A stretch of 30,557 nucleotides of DNA from NCBI GenBank assembly GCA_002381945.1, contig DFXY01000037.1:45175-75731 (forward strand), written 5' to 3'. The stretch is from Bacteriovoracaceae bacterium UBA4096. GTDB taxonomy: Bacteria > Bdellovibrionota > Bacteriovoracia > Bacteriovoracales > Bacteriovoracaceae. Numbering within the stretch: position 1 is the first letter of the stretch; the number at the start of each line of letters is the position of its first letter. Position numbers and translations under genes: made by a program. This document shows, one piece after another, positions 25,059-30,557 of this stretch. Below the pieces are notes generated by a model. The model saw only the letters and a program-made list of their open reading frames with translations. It made no database searches and was not told the DNA's origin.

Positions 25059-26416
25059 TTCATTAATTCACGAGTAAGATCTTTCTTTTTACCTTTCATG
25101 ACTGAGACCAGATTTTTTCGTACTTCTTTAGGAGCACGGGCAACCGTAAAACGAATATTCATTCCCGTGATCATGCCATTGCGATCAGTCTTATTCTCAA
25201 GATGCCACTGAGATCCGGATTCATCAACCATCTCTTTTAAAATAATCAGGTTCATGTCCAATTCTTCGGCCACGGCCTGGTTATTACTTCCCATAAATTC
25301 AAGTTCAGAAGCGGTAAAGGTATTACCTGCCATAAAAAGATTCACGATGGATTTATCAGAATGAACCTGGTTAGAAATCATCACTTTTTTATTGTCTTGG
25401 CGACGTGAGGCCAGCTGATTAATGGCCGCAGACATCATCTGCTCAAAGCTTTCATAAGGAACGTTCAATTGAACGTCACGGACTTCCGCCATGTGGATTA
25501 AATCTTTAGGATGGATATTTTGGATTGAAACCAAAACTTCTTTCAAAGAAGTTTTATGTACCAGAGCTGCCACTTCTTCAGTCTCTTCCGCTGCTTGTTT
25601 GGCAGTAGGAACTTCTACTTCTTTTTTCTTAGGAGCTTCCAGAAGACCTGACTTGGTGACCATTCTTTCAAGAAGGTCTCCATGATAGTCTCGGAAAATC
25701 TGAGCAGTGACCGGCATGCCTTGAGTTAAAAGGGCACGATCAACCAACTGATCAACGATGGCCCCAACATTACTTTTGCCAGACTTAAGGAAATTCAAAG
25801 CTTCTTTTTCCATTTCACGCTGAAGCTGAAGACGGTTAAACTCTTGAAGTGACAACAAGCTCAGAGAAAGAACAAATATAATCAATCCTGCTCCCATAAG
25901 CACTTCATCATTCATCTGAACTTCACGAAGTTGGGCATTATTGACATCAATCTCATCCATCAAACTGATTTTAAAATTTTCCATCTTTGCATAACGATCA
26001 GTCAGTGGAGTTAATGGCGCATTGAGATTAGTACCGGAAAGCATTGGTGAGTGAATTTTAAGAACCTTCTCATGAAACCAATGAACTTCTGAAATCAATT
26101 GATTTAAAGTTTCATATCCTTTACCAACATTTTTTCGGAAAGGATTAATGCCTTTAATGGTTTCATTTAAACATTCATCAGACAGACCCATAAAACCGCG
26201 GTTTAGATACGGCGATTGAATATCTTTGATCATCATGGCCGTGAAAGTTTGTGAGATACGGTTAAAACAAGTACTAACTCCACCGCTTAATAAATTCATT
26301 CTATCCAACTGCGTTTGATTCACCTGGTGATGCCAGAAGGCCCCTAAGGTCATCAAAAGACCCAGACCGCAAGCCAGATAAATTTTAGAGGAAGAAAAAC
26401 TGAGTAATTTTTTCAT
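25055..26416 (-). CDS. Two-TM sensor-like membrane protein
   Basis: A 453-residue inner-membrane protein. TM1 is about 11-28 and TM2 about 172-192, bounding a helical periplasmic domain of about 140 residues with Cys50 and Cys82. After TM2 comes a helical linker, an acidic stretch (265-285) and a C-terminal domain with a helix FEQMMSAAINQLA that recalls the N-box of kinase ATP lids, ending in a strand like GMNIRFTVAR. No phospho-acceptor His motif and no G-boxes are seen, so kinase activity is doubtful. A degenerate histidine-kinase-like sensor is the best guess. Divergent from the TonB-like gene. Confidence 0.8.
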   Translation of the reverse strand: MKKLLSFSSSKIYLACGLGLLMTLGAFWHHQVNQTQLDRMNLLSGGVSTCFNRISQTFTAMMIKDIQSPYLNRGFMGLSDECLNETIKGINPFRKNVGKGYETLNQLISEVHWFHEKVLKIHSPMLSGTNLNAPLTPLTDRYAKMENFKISLMDEIDVNNAQLREVQMNDEVLMGAGLIIFVLSLSLLSLQEFNRLQLQREMEKEALNFLKSGKSNVGAIVDQLVDRALLTQGMPVTAQIFRDYHGDLLERMVTKSGLLEAPKKKEVEVPTAKQAAEETEEVAALVHKTSLKEVLVSIQNIHPKDLIHMAEVRDVQLNVPYESFEQMMSAAINQLASRRQDNKKVMISNQVHSDKSIVNLFMAGNTFTASELEFMGSNNQAVAEELDMNLIILKEMVDESGSQWHLENKTDRNGMITGMNIRFTVARAPKEVRKNLVSVMKGKKKDLTRELMN

Positions 26417-26559
26417 GGGCCAACCAACATCCTTGTTGTTACAACGTCTTAAAAAATCCAGTGTTATTGTCTCTTTTAAGAGTGATATGAGTCAAGTTAG
26501 GAAATTTTATCCGACTAAACAGCTAAGTCTGTATTATCTTGCCGTTTGCCAGAGATTGA

Positions 26560-26587
26560 TTGATTCTTCACGTTACAATGCTATGAT
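26560..26587 (+). promoter_or_regulatory. Extended -10 promoter of TonB-like gene
   Basis: TTGATT (26560-26565), 16-bp spacer ending TGC, then TATGAT (26582-26587): a TGnTATnAT extended -10. It lies 27 bp before the ATG. Confidence 0.55.
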
Positions 26588-26614
26588 TTATTCAGAGTAA
26601 AGGAGTCCGGCAAT

Positions 26615-27478
26615 ATGTCGGCCAAGACGATCCATATCCGATTAAAGATCAATTTTCCTGTGATCCTTTTCACAGTTCTCTCCTTGCACCTTCTTTTATT
26701 CTTCTCCAACCAGCTCCCAGAACTAAAAAAACTGGTCAAACAAGAGCCACCCACCACTCTTAAAATTAGAAGAATCAAAACGACGGGTGTAAAAGAAGGT
26801 CTACTGAAAACTGACCTTTTCTTGCCTACCAAGACTAGTGGCCTGTCGGATAAGAAAGAACCCTCTTCTCAAAAATCTCCTTTAAGCTTCAAGGATCTCT
26901 CGATTGCTCAGCCTACCCAGTCTGTTCCTGCCCCGGCGGAGAGACCGGGTACCCGACCTGGAGTCATGCCTACTCGTCCTAAGGCCCTGAACAAGATCAG
27001 CTTGAATGGAAAAGAATTTAAAGAATTCTCCAAGGCCCATGCGGCCGGCGGATATGCGGCCACCAGACAAAACATGGGGGGCGCAGGAATTAACGATGCG
27101 GTTGTCAGTCTGGAAGTGCCCGAGGGTGTTGAACCGGACGAACTAAATAAATATGAACTCATGTTCTATAGCTTCCAGCGAAGAACGGCCTTGAATTATG
27201 CTGGTTCCATTATTAAGAACCTGAATAAATTCGGCCGTGAGAATCCACTCTATAAAATTGATCCTAATACCAACATCACGATGACTGCTCGTCTGACTTA
27301 TGATGATAAAGGTAACGTGAAGCAGATTAAGATGATTCGTTGGACGAATGTCGATAAGATTCAAAACTTCTTTGAAGATGTGGTTAAGGGCATTGATCAG
27401 CTTCATAACCCACCCAAGGCCCTCTGGGAAAAAGACGGTGAGTTTTCAATGTTTTTTACTTTGGAAATTAACGGTTAA
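26615..27478 (+). CDS. TonB-like energy-transducer protein
   Basis: A 287-residue protein with a short cytosolic N-terminus, one TM anchor (about 14-31), a Pro/Lys/Ser-rich periplasmic spacer (about 55-120) and a C-terminal domain. The final 70 residues (ITMTARLTYDDKGNVKQIKM, then PPKALWEKDGEFSMFFTLEI) resemble the TonB fold, so it may couple proton-motive force to outer-membrane proteins. No ExbB/ExbD or receptor gene is in the window. AAAGGAG lies eight bases before ATG. Its end overlaps the convergent anti-sigma-like gene by 11 bp. It could instead be a TonB/TolA-like adventurous-motility or divisome protein. Confidence 0.78.
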   Translation: MSAKTIHIRLKINFPVILFTVLSLHLLLFFSNQLPELKKLVKQEPPTTLKIRRIKTTGVKEGLLKTDLFLPTKTSGLSDKKEPSSQKSPLSFKDLSIAQPTQSVPAPAERPGTRPGVMPTRPKALNKISLNGKEFKEFSKAHAAGGYAATRQNMGGAGINDAVVSLEVPEGVEPDELNKYELMFYSFQRRTALNYAGSIIKNLNKFGRENPLYKIDPNTNITMTARLTYDDKGNVKQIKMIRWTNVDKIQNFFEDVVKGIDQLHNPPKALWEKDGEFSMFFTLEING

Positions 27479-27785
27479 GCCAATCTTCCCATTTAATTCT
27501 GATGATATCGAAAAGACCCTGTGGCTCTTCTTTAAGAAGATTGTAAATTGAAGCCTTCATTTCAGTTTCAATACTTTCCTGTGACTCTTTTGAAAGCAGG
27601 GCCACTGGAATCATTTCTTTGATTAGCTGAATTTCATTTTGCTTATTTTTGATCTGACTTTCAAATTCAGGATGAGTCAGTACGAAAGCTTCAAACTCGG
27701 CAGTCTCTTCCCTGGAAAGAGAACCATCCAGATAAGGAACAATCTTTTTCTGAAAAGCACTGTAGTTAACATTATTCTCGATCAT
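27468..27785 (-). CDS. Anti-sigma-like protein
   Basis: A 105-residue soluble protein. The N-terminus YLDGSLSREETAEFEAFVL looks like the helical start of ECF anti-sigma factors, but the zinc ligands (His-x3-Cys-x2-Cys) are absent and there is no membrane anchor. The gene overlaps the sigma-like gene by ATGA, the arrangement of sigma/anti-sigma pairs. The function is inferred from that context together with the weak resemblance. Confidence 0.62.
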   Translation of the reverse strand: MIENNVNYSAFQKKIVPYLDGSLSREETAEFEAFVLTHPEFESQIKNKQNEIQLIKEMIPVALLSKESQESIETEMKASIYNLLKEEPQGLFDIIRIKWEDWLNR

Positions 27786-28264
27786 AAAGTGATTCCCTTA
27801 TTCAAATCGTTCAGCAGTAAGAAGCGTCCATTATGGATTTTTTCAATCACTTCAAAACGTGGCATCTGAACAATTTCTTCAATCTCCTCAACAGTAAACT
27901 GAGAATCATAGCGAAGACTCATCACTAACCGGACTTTTGGTTCCAATGAATAATAAGGTTTAAAATCCTTGGGCATATTCAATTTCATCTGTTCGTTCAA
28001 CTGACTAGAGCGACGAACGCCAATGTCACTGATGTAACGAAGAATTCCTTTGAAGACCATGCGGCGGAGGATTTGCATCTCTTTTTTGGAATTAAGATCA
28101 ATCTCCTTACGAGCAATCATTTTCTTCTCTTTCAATAGATAGGCATTGAGGCCATCGATAACAAGCTGCTCAGATTGAAGATCATCCGGGATTAAAGTGT
28201 AAGCAAAACGATAGAGCTTTTCCGTTAAAGGCAGAACCAACTGATAAAAATCTTTTCTTTTCAT
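27782..28264 (-). CDS. Divergent ECF-type sigma factor-like protein
   Basis: A 160-residue protein. Residues 1-45 (LTEKLYRFAYTLIPD, then SEQLVIDGLNAYLL) resemble sigma region 2, and residues about 105-155 (PKVRLVMSLRYDSQFTVEEIEEIVQM, split over two helices, then VIEKIHNGRF) resemble region 4 with its HTH. The match is loose; region 2.4 aromatic residues are hard to place. It may direct RNA polymerase to a small regulon, possibly the neighbouring lipoprotein and TonB-like genes. No ribosome binding site precedes the ATG, and a promoter ends six bases before it, so the mRNA may be leaderless. Confidence 0.68.
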   Translation of the reverse strand: MKRKDFYQLVLPLTEKLYRFAYTLIPDDLQSEQLVIDGLNAYLLKEKKMIARKEIDLNSKKEMQILRRMVFKGILRYISDIGVRRSSQLNEQMKLNMPKDFKPYYSLEPKVRLVMSLRYDSQFTVEEIEEIVQMPRFEVIEKIHNGRFLLLNDLNKGITL

Positions 28265-28270
28265 AAGACT

Positions 28271-28300
28271 ATCTTACCTAAGTGGGAGGACTTCCTTCAA
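28271..28300 (-). promoter_or_regulatory. Possible promoter of sigma-like gene, leaderless
   Basis: TTGAAG (28295-28300), 18-bp spacer, TAAGAT (28271-28276) on the minus strand. Six bases then precede the ATG, so the first transcribed base would be the A of the start codon. Confidence 0.45.
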
Positions 28301-28372
28301 GTCTTCAAAATCTATTAATTGCTGTCAGGTTCCAATGTGTTTTCAGGCTATTACACCTATAACTCAAGGAAC

Positions 28373-28392
28373 TTATCAAGTTTTCTTGATAA
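28373..28392. repeat. Perfect 8-bp palindrome in divergent region
   Basis: TTATCAAG and CTTGATAA (28373-28380 and 28385-28392) flank a T4 loop, between the sigma-like gene and the Cys-rich lipoprotein. It could be an operator or an RNA hairpin in the lipoprotein leader. Confidence 0.6.
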
Positions 28393-28438
28393 ATTCCGAA
28401 AGGATCAGGGAGATAGATTAATCCGAGGGGCACCTCGA

Positions 28439-29476
28439 ATGAAGGTTCTTATGAAACGAATAACAATTTCCATGCTTCTTACTCTGGTGAGTCTCATTCT
28501 TATGGGGTGTACGCAAGAGAGTACGAAAATAAAAAGTTCAGTCAATACTGATCCGCTTTGTATTGGTGCTAATTACTATAATCCCGGTTGTCCTGGTTAT
28601 GGTACCGGTAATGGAACCACACCTCCAGGAACTTGCACGAACCCGACAATCAACGATAAAACTTGTGTAAATTATTGTACTGTCCATCCCACCGGGACTG
28701 GCTGTGTAAATGGTGTGAATTGTAATATCTATCCTTACGCTGCTGGTTGCCCGGCAAGTGGAACTGGAACAAATCCATTTCCTCGTTACGGTTCAACCTA
28801 CGTGGATAAGAACTGGTCTGTTCACTATCCTTTTATACCATCTTTAAATTGTGCGCCTGCGACTGCTCCAGCAAATATTAGCTATACTCCTTATGAAACG
28901 AGACAAGGATCAATTACTCTTGCTGGTAAAAATAGTTATGACCCGGCCTCTGGTCAGGCATATTTTGATACCACATCAGAACTTCTTCAAAGCGTAGACA
29001 ATGCTCGAAACTTCTTTTGGGGTGACTCCACTTTGAAGGTAAGATTTAAGGCCAACCTACAACCTGAATCGGCCAACACAACAACAGTCTGCCCAGGGCG
29101 TAAGACAGGTGTCTCATCCATGAAAGGTTATGGGAGAATCAAGTTTGATCTTTACCTCGTAGGGAAACGCGGAAATGGAACAGTTTCTACTGTTGGATTA
29201 GGCACAAAGACAATTGATATCAATAAATGTACCTCTGCTATAAATCTCTCGACTTATGCAGAAGAGTTTCCAAATGGGATTTATCTCAAGATCTCAAATG
29301 TCCAAGGAAATCAAAACTGGGCACCTGGAATCGGTGATGAAGCCTACTATGATAATTATGGATTCATTTACCCTCAGAACCCACATGTTCAGAATACCTG
29401 GAAAGCGATACGTGACGCTGAATGCTGGTCACTTGATATCGAAGTTGCTGCCGACGGAACAAAAACTTTTAACTAA
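28439..29476 (+). CDS. Cys-rich lipoprotein with Gly/Thr-rich N-terminal region
   Basis: A 345-residue lipoprotein. The signal peptide ends LILMGC, so that Cys is lipidated. The next 90 or so residues hold nine to ten Cys among Gly, Thr, Pro and Asn (for example NPGCPGYGTGNG, then CVNYC), suggesting a disulfide-stiffened, surface-exposed stalk. A beta-rich domain follows, with a few Cys and many aromatic residues. The ATG at 28439 has a GAGGGG site, which lies in a 5-bp hairpin; ATG 28451 with AAGG five bases upstream is an alternative. It is divergent from the sigma-like gene. Family not recognised. Confidence 0.78.
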   Translation: MKVLMKRITISMLLTLVSLILMGCTQESTKIKSSVNTDPLCIGANYYNPGCPGYGTGNGTTPPGTCTNPTINDKTCVNYCTVHPTGTGCVNGVNCNIYPYAAGCPASGTGTNPFPRYGSTYVDKNWSVHYPFIPSLNCAPATAPANISYTPYETRQGSITLAGKNSYDPASGQAYFDTTSELLQSVDNARNFFWGDSTLKVRFKANLQPESANTTTVCPGRKTGVSSMKGYGRIKFDLYLVGKRGNGTVSTVGLGTKTIDINKCTSAINLSTYAEEFPNGIYLKISNVQGNQNWAPGIGDEAYYDNYGFIYPQNPHVQNTWKAIRDAECWSLDIEVAADGTKTFN

Positions 29477-29484
29477 ACTTATTT

Positions 29485-29928
29485 TCAAAGCGCCACTTTA
29501 AGTGGCGCTTCTTCTTCTAAATACACCGACTCTCCCAGCGCTTTATAAACTTTATAAAACTCCTTATCCACTCCCCCTAAATAGTCTTCCAGATATAGCC
29601 TCAGCACAATTTCCTGACTCGGAGAAATAGGAGCGCAACTATTTCCAGCGGCTTCCCATTTGGCAATGGAAGTGTGGGAAAGTTTAAATAATTCTCCAAA
29701 GGAAGTTTTAGACTTGTTTAGGTAAGTCCTAATAAAACGTAGCTCGTTGCCACTTAATTTAGAGGTCTTCGAAGGAAGTTTCTTAATCACAAGCTCGGCC
29801 ACTTTCTCAACATCAATTTCGGGAAGCCACTCTCCCCTGATCTTTTTCATTTTGATTGAAGACAAAATGATGGGCATGCCTAAACCTTCATAAACGAAGT
29901 TTTTAACAATTTTTTCTGTCTTACTCAT
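29485..29928 (-). CDS. HTH (XRE/MqsA-like) transcriptional regulator
   Basis: A 147-residue DNA-binding protein. The N-terminal part (YEGLGMPIILSS, then EWLPEIDVEKVAELVIKKL) resembles antitoxin-type regulators of the MqsA/YgiT kind without zinc cysteines. The HTH spans about 55-110: ELRFIRTYLNKSKTSFGELF, then HTSIAKWEAAG, the XRE signature. No toxin gene adjoins it. Its promoter lies between two copies of one palindrome, so it probably represses itself. The ATG at 29928 is chosen; a TTG at 29940 is possible. The stop sits beside the hairpin shared with the lipoprotein gene. Confidence 0.85.
   Translation of the reverse strand: MSKTEKIVKNFVYEGLGMPIILSSIKMKKIRGEWLPEIDVEKVAELVIKKLPSKTSKLSGNELRFIRTYLNKSKTSFGELFKLSHTSIAKWEAAGNSCAPISPSQEIVLRLYLEDYLGGVDKEFYKVYKALGESVYLEEEAPLKVAL
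29488..29519 (+). terminator. Terminator at 3' ends of convergent genes
   Basis: AAGCGCCACTT and AAGTGGCGCTT (29488-29498, 29500-29510) form a near-perfect hairpin, followed by CTTCTTCTA. It overlaps the last codons of the HTH gene. Confidence 0.75.
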
Positions 29929-29954
29929 ATTTTCTTTCAAGCATCAGTAAGGAC

Positions 29955-29996
29955 TGAAACTTAGTTTCATTCTAGCAAAAATGAAACTAAGTTTCA
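29955..29996. promoter_or_regulatory. Two operator palindromes upstream of the HTH gene
   Basis: TGAAACTTAGTTTCA at 29955-29969 and its exact complement at 29982-29996: each is a 15-bp dyad, and together they form 16-bp inverted arms (29955-29970, 29981-29996) around 10 nt. They bracket the promoter core and are the likely binding sites of the HTH protein. Confidence 0.88.
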
Positions 29997-29997
29997 A
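29969..29997 (-). promoter_or_regulatory. Promoter of the HTH gene
   Basis: Minus strand: TTGAAA (29992-29997), exactly 17 bp, TAGAAT (29969-29974), each five of six to consensus. The -35 overlaps one palindrome and the other begins at the edge of the -10. Confidence 0.82.
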
Positions 29998-30017
29998 ACA
30001 GAGATAAGTATCTGATT

Positions 30018-30557
30018 TTAAATCATCATATCAATTACAACGTCTGCCAGATTCTTCTGATAGGCGTAACTGACTTCTACTAATAATCCCGGACAGGTAA
30101 TATTCACCTCTGAGATCGCGTCGGCCAGGATATCGAAGGCCACCCAATCAACACCATACTGCATGAGTTCCTTTACGATCGGTTCTGTTCGGCTCTTGGC
30201 CAGATCTGATAAAGGCTCGGCCCAGAAGCTAGCCCCTTGAGCAATATTCGAAAGGAACTCGCCGTCTTTAGGAGTTTTAAGGATAGTGCCGATTTCTACA
30301 CCTTTAAAATAAACAGAGCGGATTTCGCCCTTCATGACGGCCTCAACAAATGGTTGAACGATCACGGGGCCCTGGAGTTCGACTACTTTTTCTTCAAAGC
30401 GTTTTTCCCAGTGATTGAAGGTAAGCTTCTCCACCCCTAACCCACTATAAAGATCCATGGGCTTTAAGATTAAATCGCTTGGTTTGGGGTCAAGCCCTTG
30501 CACAAACTGCTGGGCGAGTTTTAAATTCTGTCCTACATAGCTGGGAGTTGCCCCTTG
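30018..30557 (-). CDS. Glutathione synthetase-like ATP-grasp enzyme (5' part outside window)
   Basis: The 179 C-terminal residues of a longer protein; the frame is open to the window edge. It shows the ATP-grasp half of bacterial GshB: LKPMDLYSGLG (nucleotide loop), VIVQPFVE, KGEIRSVYFKGVEIG, the GEFLSNIAQGA loop, and the metal/substrate segment ISEVNITCPG that parallels EINVTSPTG. It probably ligates glycine to gamma-glutamylcysteine with ATP. Without the N-terminal domain a related peptide ligase cannot be excluded. It lies upstream of the HTH gene on the same strand, with that gene's own promoter between them. Confidence 0.88.
   Translation of the reverse strand, partial: QGATPSYVGQNLKLAQQFVQGLDPKPSDLILKPMDLYSGLGVEKLTFNHWEKRFEEKVVELQGPVIVQPFVEAVMKGEIRSVYFKGVEIGTILKTPKDGEFLSNIAQGASFWAEPLSDLAKSRTEPIVKELMQYGVDWVAFDILADAISEVNITCPGLLVEVSYAYQKNLADVVIDMMI

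Noticed and set aside
26415..26600. A 61-codon plus-strand frame in the divergent region before the TonB-like gene
   Set aside because: It covers the promoter of the TonB-like gene and has no ribosome binding site.
29485..30017. Toxin-antitoxin module
   Set aside because: The HTH protein resembles antitoxins and the operator design fits, but neither neighbour looks like a toxin: a lipoprotein on one side and a glutathione synthetase-like gene on the other.

Overview
The window is a compact, gene-dense bacterial chromosome segment of moderate-to-low GC (roughly 40-45% by eye), with no insertion sequences, phage genes, CRISPR array or rRNA. Many lipoproteins and signal peptides, an outer-membrane barrel, a TonB-like protein, PilZ and hybrid histidine kinase/HPt proteins point to a didermic, signalling-rich bacterium. 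The style of the proteins fits Bdellovibrionota, most likely the Bacteriovorax/Peredibacter side. That placement is inference, because no ribosomal marker is present.

Layout. 1-4 kb: a truncated response regulator, tRNA-Val(UAC) with its own promoter and an unusual leader/trailer inverted repeat, and a 1079-residue secreted coiled-coil protein with glycine-every-fourth-residue blocks. 4-8.6 kb: the proteolysis cluster clpP-clpX-lon, all on the minus strand, with a terminator after clpX and one after lon and a palindrome in the lon leader. 8.7-12 kb: a stress block with a typical 2-Cys peroxiredoxin, a small unknown protein, a Gln/Gly/Ser-rich disordered protein, an OmpA-like lipoprotein and Dps. 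11.8-15.4 kb: signalling genes, namely a REC-kinase-REC hybrid, a small basic protein, an HPt protein, a lipoprotein and a PilZ protein coupled to a PIN-PhoH ATPase gene.

16.7-21.6 kb: an outer-membrane barrel/lipoprotein pair and a housekeeping run (acidic unknown, rsmD, coaD, aminotransferase). 21.8-25 kb: a 946-residue protein that resembles a fused type I restriction-modification M+S protein whose catalytic motif is lost, translationally coupled to dtd. 25-29.5 kb: a two-TM sensor-like protein, a TonB-like protein, a divergent ECF-like sigma factor with an overlapping anti-sigma-like gene, and a Cys-rich lipoprotein. 29.5-30.6 kb: an HTH regulator whose promoter is bracketed by two copies of one 15-bp palindrome, and the 3' part of a glutathione synthetase-like ATP-grasp gene.

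The best candidates for something undescribed are the methylase/specificity-like 946-residue protein, the sigma/anti-sigma neighbourhood, and the glycine-zipper coiled-coil protein. The most secure regulatory observation is the double-palindrome HTH promoter. Several start sites were moved inward from the longest reading frame because a Shine-Dalgarno sequence sits inside it, and TTG/GTG starts are used by at least four genes.
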